Origin: Blastocladiella britannica
Lineage: Eukaryota > Blastocladiomycota > Blastocladiomycetes > Blastocladiales > Blastocladiaceae
DNA: 20,900 bases
Assembly (NCBI GenBank): GCA_025349905.2
Contig: MU624644.1
Location: 15,333-36,232 of the forward strand
Reading direction: 5' to 3'
The notes below the pieces were generated by a model, which saw only the letters and a list, made by a program, of their open reading frames with translations, ran no database searches and had not been told where the DNA came from. Positions 7,506 to 17,000 of this stretch are shown here, in pieces (the first letter of the stretch is position 1; the number at the start of each line of letters is the position of its first letter). Made by a program: the position numbers and the translations under genes.

Positions 7506-8490
7506 ATGTCGGACGCCACCACCAAGTTCCTGACCGACCTCGCCTCGGGCGGTACCGCTGGCGCCATCGCCAAGACCCTGACCGCGCCGATCGAGCGCGT
7601 TAAGCTCATTCTGCAGACCCAGGACTCGAACCCGCACCTGCCGGCCGAGAAGCGCTACAAGGGCATTGTCGACGCGTTCCGTCGCATCCCCAAGGAGCAC
7701 GGCATCGCGTCGTTCTGGTACCTTTTTTTTTTTTTTTTGAAATGAAGGAAAATGAGACTCAAACAAATGATAAAGGCGCGGCAACACGGCCAACATTGTT
7801 CGGTACTTTCCGACACAGGCGCTCAACTTTGCGTTCAAGGACCAGTTCAAGCGCATCTTTGTGCGCAGCGATCCCAAGACCGATTTCTGGAAGTTCTTTG
7901 CGGGGAACATGGCGTCGGGTGGGGCCGCAGGCGCCACGTCGCTGCTGGTAGTGTACCCGCTTGATTTCGCGCGCACGCGTCTGGGCGCCGATGTGGGCAA
8001 GCCCGGGTCAAACCGCGAGTTCACGGGCCTGGCTGACTGCATCCGCAAGACATACTCGGCGTCGGGCCTGCGTGGCATCTACGGCGGGTTCGGAGTGTCG
8101 GTCGTCGGAATCATCGTCTACCGCGCGTCGTTCTTTGGCGGGTACGACACGGCAAAGGAGGTGCTGCTCAAGGATCCGAAGAACGCGCCGTTCTGGCAAA
8201 ACTGGATCATTGCCCAGTCGGTCACCACCGTCGCCAACCTGATCGCGTACCCGATGGACACGGTCCGCCGCCGGATCATGATGCAGGCCGGCCGCGCCGC
8301 CGAGGACCGCCAGTACAAGTCGACGATGGACTGCATCGCCAAGATGGCCAAGAACGAGGGGTCCAGCGCGTTCTTCAAAGGCGCGCTTTCCAACGTGCTT
8401 CGTGGCGCCGGCAGTGCCATCGTTTTGGTGCTGTACGACGAGTTCCAGAAGCTGATCCGCGCGCAGGAGGCTCAGAACAAGTTGCTCTAA
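7506..8490 (+). CDS. AAC: Mitochondrial ADP/ATP carrier
   Basis: Exons 7506-7717 and 7776-8490 (58-nt intron, phase 2, within the Trp codon of FWRGN) encode 308 residues, the usual size. It exchanges matrix ATP for cytosolic ADP across the inner mitochondrial membrane. All three mitochondrial carrier repeats are present, with Px[DE]xx[KR] motifs PIERVK (P28), YPLDFAR (P132) and YPMDTVR (P230), and six predicted membrane helices. [20 protein letters not shown] and [10 protein letters not shown] are characteristic of the family. The carrier hallmark RRRMMM reads RRRIMM here (residues 235-240, bases 8266-8283). No presequence is seen, as is normal for this family. The intron has a 16-T run. It converges on the quinone oxidoreductase gene (138 bp between stops). 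Confidence 0.97.
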
Positions 8491-8628
8491 ATTGATTGTT
8501 TTTTCCTTTTGAGGGAGGACGCATACTTCGATACTTGTGTGCGTGCCGATGTGGTTTTTTGAGTGAAATGAAATGCAGAATTCTTTGATTTTTTTCATTT
8601 CGAGAGTGAGGGAGGGGAGAGGATCACT

Positions 8629-9438
8629 CTACTCCACCTTGGTCTCGGCAGCAAGCTTGGCCACAATCTTGGCAAACACTTTGCCTTGGATCTACATATG
8701 AATGGGATCAGAAAACACACGATCCATTCAGGAAAAAAAAACAATAAGCGTACCGAAGCCACGGCCTTTTCGTCCTCGCTCGGCTGACGGGCGCCGGTCC
8801 CAGTGGCAACGGTGCTCGCACCCCAGGCGGAGCCACCAACGACCTGATCCACGCCGTTCAGCTGCGGCGCCGCTCCGCCAAGGGGAACAAAGACCATGCC
8901 GTGGTGCACAAAGAACGGCATCGTTCCCATGCCCAGGCTCTCGGATCCGCCCGACTGGTTGGCGGTGCTCGTGAAGATGGCCTGGGTTAATTTTTTTTTG
9001 TGTTAATATTCCTTGATCCAAGTAAAAAGGTAAATAAACGCGTACCCCGGGCTTGCCAGAGAGCTCACCCTTGGCCCACATCGCACCGGTCGAGTCCATG
9101 TACGCCTTGATCTGCGACGGAACCATGCCAAAGCGGCTGGGCACGCCAAACATGACGCCGTCGTGCTCGGCCAGGGTCGCGGGGGTCGCAATCGGGTACG
9201 CCGGCTTGGGGGCCGCGTGCAGGCGCTTGAGGACTGTTTTTTTAATTTGTTAATTGAGTATCTTTTCATTTCCGAGATAAAAAGCACACATACGGTCCTC
9301 GGGCAGGGTTTCCTGGACCTGGAAGATGGTGGCGGTCGCGAGACCCGAGGCCTCAATGCCCTTCTTGACGGCCTCGGCCATGATCGAAATGTGACCGTAG
9401 ACACTGTACGTGATGAGAGCAACGCGCGGTTTCGGCAT
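8629..9438 (-). CDS. NAD(P)H:quinone oxidoreductase, WrbA/Pst2/Ycp4-like flavodoxin-fold
   Basis: Exons 9438-9294, 9233-9046, 8981-8754 and 8691-8629 (introns 60, 64 and 62 nt) encode 207 residues, the normal length for this family. The N-terminus has the FMN phosphate loop region ALITYSVYGHISIMAEAV. The middle has GVPSRFGMVPSQIKAYMDST and ELSGKPGAIFTSTANQSGGS. The C-terminal part has FVHHGMVFVPLG, then YGAS-like GGSAWGAST, and ends QGKVFAKIVAKLA. These proteins reduce quinones by two electrons with NAD(P)H through FMN, protecting against quinone and oxidative stress. In fungi, Pst2-type members sit at the plasma membrane or eisosome. It is on the same strand as, and 194 bp downstream of, the citrate synthase gene. 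A TATA-like element is at 9507-9513. Confidence 0.95.
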
Positions 9439-9506
9439 TTTGTTTATGTGTGTTGGCTGGCGGGTACTGTCACCGCAAGAGAGCTAATGCAGGGGGATTG
9501 CCTGCC

Positions 9507-9513
9507 TATTTAT
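9507..9513 (-). promoter_or_regulatory. TATA-like element upstream of the quinone oxidoreductase gene
   Basis: On the minus strand ATAAATA lies about 70 bp upstream of the ATG at 9438, within the 194-bp gap behind the citrate synthase gene. The spacing is plausible for a core promoter. Confidence 0.35.
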
Positions 9514-9632
9514 GTTGTCATTTTTGTCGTTGTCAGCGATAGCCCCTTTGGAGGGAGCTGTTTCGAAAATCCGGCGGATTTCATTCAAATGAGTGACCAA
9601 CCCATGCCAGTGAGTAAAGGGTCCATCGTGCA

Positions 9633-11627
9633 TCATGCCAACGAGGCGCGGTGTTGGTGCTTTTGCAGATGACGCTTGCGAACATTCTCAGCTCCACCAG
9701 CACGCGGCGGGGGTGCGACACCAGCGGCTGCACCGGCCACCGCGTCTCCACCTGCGCGCTCGCTAAACGGCACCCACGGCCGCTCCTCGACACCATCGTA
9801 CACTTGCTGTGGACGGAAGATCTTGATCTCGGGATCCTTGAGCTGCTCACGCCAGTGTGCGAGCCACCTATTTATATATATTGGAGTGGTCTGTTGCATC
9901 TCATTTGAAAAAGAAATACGTACCCTGCCGTGCGAGCAATGCAAAAGAGAACGGGGAACATGTCGGCTCTATAAAAAAGAAGAAAAGCTAAGTTGTCCGA
10001 CAATACAAAGCAAGACAAAAAGAGTTTTCGTACGGGAAGCCCATCGACTTGTAAATGATCCCACTGTAGAAATCAACGTTCGGGTACAAGTTGCGCTTGA
10101 TAAAGTACTCATCCGTCAGCGCCACGCGCTCCAGCTCAATGGCAAGGTCGATCAAGGGATTGCGGCCCATCACATCAAAGACCTGGAACGCAATGGTGCG
10201 CAAGATCTTGGCGCGCGGGTCGTAGCTCTTGTAGATACGATGGCCGAATCTTTTTGATTTCATTACGTGCGTCAATGCAAAAATCGTATACATGAAAAAA
10301 GAATAGACGTACCCCATCAGCTTGCGCTTCTTTTGCTTGACCTGCTCAATAAAGGCCGGAATGTTTTCCACCGACCCAATCTCTTCCAGCATGCGCAGTG
10401 CGGCTTCATTGGCACCGCCGTGCATTGGACCGTAGAGCGCAGCCGCAGCGCCAGCGACGCACACGTACGGGTCAATGCCCGTAGACGCAATTTGGCGGAA
10501 GGATGCCGTGGAGCAGTTGAGCTCGTGGTCCTATTATTGAAGTTGTCAGCTTAAGTTTTTGATCGAGTTCCGTTTAAAGGAAAACATACCGCGTGCAAAA
10601 TGAAGCACACGTCAAGAGCCCGCGCCAACACCGGGTTGGGCTTGTACTCGGCCTCGCCCAGCCGATCGAGCATCGAGAAAAAGTTTTCCGCGTAGCCCAG
10701 GCCGTTCTGCGGGTAATTGTATGGGCGGCCGATTCCTGCATGGTCACAGAGTTTGGTCCACGGTCACAAACTAGCAAAAAGAATGGAAGAGTGCGCACGG
10801 TGACGGTACGCACACGCGGCAATCGTTGGCAACTTGCCGAGCAGGCGGAAAATCTGCTTGTTCACCAGCGCGTCTGCCTCGTAAATGTGATCGCCGTGCA
10901 GATCGGTCGACGCCTCGGGATGCAGTGTTTCCAGTGCTGCCACCGCCGACACGAGCATGCCCATCGGGTGCGCATCGTACCGGAACGAGCGGAGGAACGC
11001 AATTAGGTTCTGCGCACTCGTTGTCGTTGTCGTCAGATTCAACTTGTTTAACCATTTTTAGGGTTGAAAGAGTACCTCATGGATATAAGTGTGGCGCATG
11101 ACCTTGAGCGACCATTTCGACGAGACGTCCTGACAAGAAAAAAAAGGTCAACACATGCATATACAGTTGGATGTAAAAGGTACAATACCGGCGTGGGCAG
11201 CTCGCCAAAGATGAGCAGGTAGCTGACTTCGAGGAACGAAGACTTGGCGGCGAGCCTGGAATACCATTAAGTCAATCAAATACATATAAAAAGAGTGGCA
11301 GGGTAAAGTACTCTTCAATCGGATAGCCGCGGTACCACAGAATGCCCTTGGCGCCGTCAATGTACGAGACGCGCGACTTGCACACAGCGGTGTTGAGGTA
11401 GCCATTGTCGAGGACCGAGAGGTTGAAGCGCGCAAACTCGCTGGAGCGGATGGCGCCATTGTCCACGACCGCCTCGGATTCGTCGCCGGTGCGGTCGTCG
11501 CGGATCTTGACCCTGGGAGAATTTTTTTGATTTTGATTTTTTGATCATTTTTTAGTAGAGTTGGTCCATATTGGCATTGAGTACGGTGGTAACAATACGC
11601 GTACGTTTGTTTTTGGTTCGGGTCCAT
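9633..11627 (-). CDS. Citrate synthase (peroxisomal/bacterial-type relative), ten exons
   Basis: Exons 11627-11605, 11512-11312, 11255-11189, 11129-11076, 11009-10799, 10735-10590, 10530-10313, 10249-10034, 9968-9924 and 9867-9633 encode 471 residues. It condenses oxaloacetate and acetyl-CoA to citrate. Family blocks follow in order: [69 protein letters not shown] and [17 protein letters not shown]. The catalytic triad is predicted as H271, H310 and D366. The sequence is closest in style to plant glyoxysomal and bacterial-type synthases, not the classical fungal mitochondrial enzyme. No mitochondrial presequence is visible (it starts [14 protein letters not shown]), and the extended Ala/Pro-rich tail ends RASLA with no PTS1. 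The first exon codes only seven full residues. It is divergent from Mex67 with 90 bp between ATGs. Confidence 0.95.
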
Positions 11628-11717
11628 TTTTGTTTTTATACAGTACCGCGGTCGTGGTGGTGATTTGGCTTTGAACCGGAAAAGAGAGGTGCTCTATCAA
11701 ACGGTTATCATAACCAT
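11628..11717. promoter_or_regulatory. 90-bp divergent promoter between citrate synthase and Mex67 genes
   Basis: The whole gap between the two opposed start codons is 90 bp. A TATAAAAA string (minus strand, 11640-11633) lies only a few bases before the citrate synthase ATG, too close for a usual TATA box, so it is probably leader sequence. Either the leaders are very short or the core promoters overlap the neighbouring gene. Confidence 0.5.
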
Positions 11718-13940
11718 ATGGCATACCGTCCCCGATCCTCGCAGCCTGCTCCTCCGCCGCAGCACGGATTCCATCACGGCCCAGCCGGTGCTATCGGCGG
11801 CGGCCCATACAACACGGGCAGGTACCGTAATTTCTCCATAATTTGGAATAATATTCCAACTCATTTCTCTCATTTGGTTGCTGTGATTGCAGTAATGTCG
11901 GCGCACAATGGGCCGGAGCTGGTGCCGCCGCCGCAGCTGCAGCCGCTGGAGCGTACGCTCCTGTTGCCCCCTCGGACGGGACCATCTCTGCCATCCCTGC
12001 CCAACTTCCGCCTGGCGCGATTCTGTGCCAGGCCACTCCCCTCAGCCCTGCGCACAAGGTCGATTTGGTCCTCAATAGGTTCACCAAGAATGCACTCGGG
12101 CCCCTCGAGTTCCTTCATGTACGGCTCTTCGAATATTTAACATTAACAATGCGTATCTGGTATCTGACGCTTCGTCAATCGTCCAGGCCACAGCACAGGG
12201 CGAGACCCTCTATATGGTCGTGCGCAACTTTGCCCAGGCGCAAATCTTGCTAAAGCTCTCGGGGATCCGCGTCCCACCGAGCAAGGTACCATCTTATATT
12301 TCTCCATTTGACGAATAGGAATACTGACAGAAAATTGTGGACAGTTTGTGATTACCATGGTACCGCAGCAGCAACAACAGCAACTGCTGCCAGGAGCGCC
12401 CCCTGCCACTGCTGCCGGAGGGATGCAGGTCGATCCCAATAGCACGTCGTCGCAGCTCCTGATTAAATTGATGGAGAGCAAATACGACGCAGCCACGGGC
12501 ATTCTCGACTTTTCGCGGTTCTCCAGCATTCCGGTGATCAAGCAAAACTTCAAGCTGCCGCAGCACGTGGACAAGGCCCGCGAGGCAATGGGCGCACTAC
12601 TCCTCATCAAGCAGGTACCGATTCGCGGGTTTTCGCTCGCTGGCAACACTCTGAGCGATCTGCGATTGTGGGGCGACTTTTTGCGCAAATTCCCGGGGCT
12701 AGAGGTTTTGGATGTCTCCAACAACAACCTGACAGGTTTCGCTAGCCTCGATCCCGTGTCCAAGGACACGCACCCGAACCTGCGGACCCTCGACACGCGC
12801 AACAATCCCGTTTCGTCCCGCGCTCGCGCCCCAACCGAACGCGAGCGGTACATGTCCAACATGCAGGTGCGGTTTCCGTCGCTGACCGTCCTCGACGGGG
12901 ATGCCGTCGTCACGCTGGCCGTCGCTCCCGACGCAAGTGTTCTTCCGCGCCTGCGGGGCTCGCTCATGTCTCCCGATGTGGCTGCGGCTGCCACCCAGTT
13001 TGTCCAGGCATTTATGCACGCAATGGACAATGATCGCAACTCCCTTGCAAGCGTGTACCATTCGGAGGCGCTGTTTTCCGTGGCGGCCTTTGGCATTAGT
13101 CAGTCGGGGTTTGCAAAATCATCACGCAACATCCTCGAGCTTACCGGTGGCAGTATGTCTTGTCTATTATTTTGTTTTTGCAGGAAATCTCACCCTACTA
13201 TTCTTTTTTGGTTCAGCAAACCGGTTCAACCGCATCTTCCACAGCCCCGCCGAGATTATTCCGGCCCTTGCGGCCCTCCCAAGGACCACGCACGATGTGA
13301 CGACCCTTGCTGTGGACGCATGGCTCATGCCGCAACTGGCACCCGCCGCCGGTCCCATGCTCAGCGTGTTTATTCACGGCGAGCTCCAAGAACACCAAAC
13401 CGTCGTCCGGTCGCGTGCCACCAGCACCACGGCGCGGCAGTTTGACCGTGCGGTGATCTTGTTGTCGACCCAAGGCGCTGGCCCGCTGCCATTTGTGATT
13501 GTGCAAGACCAATGGACCATACGGAGTGCCCTCGGTGGGAATGGGGCCATGTTGCCATGGAAGGCCGCCGAGGCCGAGGAACTTGCGGAAACCCAGCGTA
13601 CAGCGGCTGCGGCTGCGGCAGTACCACTTCGACCAGAAAAGATGGTTCGTTTATCAGCTTCTCTCTGCGCATTTCTTAAAACTCACACGTCATCTCATGA
13701 AAAATAGTCGGAGGGCGACTACAACCTCGTCCTCTCTGCCATGCAGCAATTTGGCCTCAACTGGGATGGCGCAATCCAGTGTCTGCAGACCACCCAGGGC
13801 GACATGAATGCGATCGCCACTGCCAAGGTATATTATTTATTTCTCACAAAAATGCGATCGGCTCGTTCTCACTCGCTCTTTTATTTTGATCGATACACCA
13901 GCACCTGCGCCAAATTCCCGAGCACATGTTCAGTTCATAA
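11718..13940 (+). CDS. MEX67: mRNA export factor Mex67/NXF1 (TAP)
   Basis: Exons 11718-11821, 11893-12118, 12187-12285, 12345-13152, 13217-13644, 13708-13827 and 13902-13940 encode 607 residues. The domain order is that of Mex67/NXF1: a Gly/Ala-rich N-terminus; an RRM-like region (~75-150) with VVRNFAQAQILLKLSGIRVP; a short polyglutamine insert; leucine-rich repeats (~175-325) with GLEVLDVSNNNLTGF and LRTLDTRNNP; an NTF2-like domain (~350-540) beginning SPDVAAAATQFVQAFMHAMD; and a C-terminal TAP-C/UBA-like domain (556-607) with MQQFGLNWDGAIQCLQ. With an Mtr2/NXT1 partner it carries mRNPs through nuclear pores, with TAP-C and NTF2 domains binding FG nucleoporins. The final exon adds only 12 residues. 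The next gene begins 74 bp downstream on the same strand. Confidence 0.93.
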
Positions 13941-14014
13941 TTCGTTGAGCGAGCTCTCTTTTCTGGTAAAAAATAATAATAGTAAATTCCCAAAATACTT
14001 CACATCAACATTCA

Positions 14015-17000
14015 ATGATCAGCTCGCGATCTGCACTGGATGCAAATGCTTCGTTGGCAAGCATCGATACCGTGGACCCCAATGATAATACTCTTGCGCT
14101 CCCAGCGGCCGCATCGTCTCGTCGCCCGTCCATCAACTTGCCCGCATCTGCCGAAACATCCGCCCGGGAGTTGCCAGAGTATGGAATTTCGCGACGCCCA
14201 ACGCTGGGCTCGGTAGACGATGAAGGGGGCATGCGCCTGGATGCCAATGGAGATCCCAGCGAGGAAGCATCGTCGTCGGCAGCGGCGCCCTTGTCCAAAA
14301 ACTGGTCTAAACTGAAAAAGGCGCTGATCCCGGAAAAGAAAATTAACGTGTTTGAGATCTTTGGCGGCGGGAAAAACAAACTGACGGCGATCCCGTACAC
14401 CATGACCTTATCGCAAGGCATCTATTTCAAGTACCGCGTGCATCCGAGCAAGCGGCCGGTGGTATGCGGACACATTCACGAGCGCATGCAAGTGGGTGGA
14501 ACCGCTGGCGCACGCACGGCGCACTCTGAGCGACTTGCCAATGCACGTGGTCGGGCGGGTGGAGGTGGTAGTGGTGGCGATTCGGGCAAAGGCGGGGCCG
14601 CCGACGACTCTGGTTCCGACACTGGCAGCGACATTGACAATGTTGAAGACAGCATCGACGCGCTGGTACGGGAGACGGCACGCGGATCTGCTGTCGAGTC
14701 CAAAGGCTCTCACGGCAACAGTGGTAGTGGTAGTGGCAGTGGTGGAAACGCATCCACTGCTAAAGATACGACGGGAGATGCCGCCAAAAGCGGTGCCACG
14801 CGCGTCCCACTCACTGCCGTGTACCTGGACGATCGCAATTACATTGTCATGCAAGATGTCACACGCGGATCTGCACCGTTTCGCACGCTGGTCAAGCAAG
14901 AACTGTTTGTTGAGCTCTCCCAGTTCATTCCAGTGCCTTACCACGGCATTTATGTCGGCTGCTCGCACGACGAGACCATCAAACTGTTCAATACCAAATT
15001 TGAGCACATTCGAAATGTGCTCGCTTGGCATTCGGTCTTGCGGTATCATCAATTTCATATTTTCAATTTCATTTCATGCACTGACGATGGCGGAACTAGA
15101 GTCCAATGGATCCCCGAACTGATGCTGCTAGCTGCAATGGGCGTCGACAAGCTCACGTTTTGGACCATGAACACTCACATCGATAGGTACTTTTTAATCT
15201 TTCCTTTTTGACTACATTCCTCAATAACAAACGGCTCGTGGCAGGGGCGACACAAAGGTCAACATGTCACAGACAATGTGCATCGAGTTGGATGGTCTTG
15301 AGCGCCGCCGCGCAAGTGAATGGATTGGATCGCTCTTGTACGAGCCACGAAACCGGCGCTTCTATGTGACGGTGGGTCCTCGGATCGCCGTCTTTTCCGT
15401 CACTGGATCATTCATGTTCCACATTGAATCGCCATTTGGCCGCGTCTACACGTGCCTGGAGTTCCACCCTGAACTCCACTACCTATTGGCCGGTGTGAGT
15501 GATGGCACAAGTATGTTCCCTTTTTTGGTTGCGCCATTGATCCAACCACTAAACCTTCGGTGGACGATAGTCGAGGCCTGGAACTTGAACAATACGCTTG
15601 TACATACGTTCGAGGGCCACCTCAAATCCGTCACAACACTTGCTCGCTACGATGGGTCCTTGCTTATGTCCGGTTCCGCTGACGGCACCTTGCGGTTATG
15701 GAACACGTCGACTTTTCGCCTGGTCTTTACGTTCGTTTTCATAACTTTCTTTTCCATTGCAACAGAATCAGACCTCACGGTTGCAAAAACACAGACTCCA
15801 CATCAAAGAATCCATCACTCGCACGCAAGTCACTGACCGACATCAAATCTGGATCGAGTCCAGCCGCGGGCTCTCCATGTGGACCATCAACATGCTCAAT
15901 CAAAGCTGGACCCACGTCAAGTGCGTTTATATTTTAATTTCTACAGCAGATCCAACACCACAAAAATGAACTGATCACGCACAAAAACAAAAACGAAATA
16001 GCTCCGATGTTATTCACATGCAACTGTTCAAAACGGCGGGGACGCCCCCTCGAGTCTTGGTCGGCTCGGACGACGGGGTGTGGCGACTCCTCTCGCCAAC
16101 ATCGGGCAAAGTCCTGACCACATGCATTCCAGCACAGCATACCATGAAAGCCATCAGCGTAACGTATAGTCCACGCACCAATCGACTCTTCTTGCTGATG
16201 GAGTCAGGTGACATTTGGGTCGCTGCGACCGACACCAATCCAAGTGTGATGATTGAGCACTGGAAAGTTGGGGGTGCCGCGCACGAAGAGTGCGGTCTTC
16301 TTTGTGCCTACGACGGGACAACAACGGTTGCGGACGAAGAGACCAAGTTTACTTTTTTGTTTGGCGCAACGGCCAACGGCCAGCTCGTTGCTTACAACAA
16401 GTACGGTGCCGTGAGTCGCCGATTTGCTGTCCACAGCACTGCCGTCACTCATTTGATTGCCGATGTCAAATCGGGCCTCCTGGTGAGTGCTGCCAAAGGT
16501 ACTTACCCAATCAATGACTTTGAACCAAGTCGAACCCGTTGTTAACAATTAATACAGACCATACCGTCCGAATCACCCAGGTCAACCCAACGAAAAAGGA
16601 CCTTCTCGTCCCCAAAATTTCGCTTTCGTTTGCAACCCCAGTCACCACCCTCACCACGATCGACTTCAAGCTCTTGGTCGGATGTGAAGATGGCATCGTA
16701 TCCCAAGTCAACTTTAACTTGCGCACCGGCGACTTTCGCAACATTCCCGCACACGCCCGCAACGACGATCACGCCGACCTGGCCATTGTTTCGTGCGGGC
16801 GCAAGCGCTGGGGGCTCTATGTCACCCTTGGCATCGATCGTATGTCTTCTCTGGAATATTCTAGTTTGGATCTCTAAGCACTCACATCCATATTTATCAA
16901 TGAAAAATGGGACAGGTGTGATAAAAGTGTGGGACTCGGGCAACGTGTTGGTGCGCGAAATCACGTTCGACATGCCCCCGACAGGCTTATGCATTGCCAG

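Noticed and set aside
12143..13096. Minus-strand frame of 317 codons opposite Mex67
   Set aside because: Shadow frame: Mex67 on the plus strand has clear LRR and NTF2-like domains over the same bases.
15921..15946. Acceptor CTACAG at 15946 for the WD-gene intron starting at 15921
   Set aside because: It gives a 26-nt intron and runs into a TGA within eight codons. The AG at 16001 restores the frame and the WD-like sequence.
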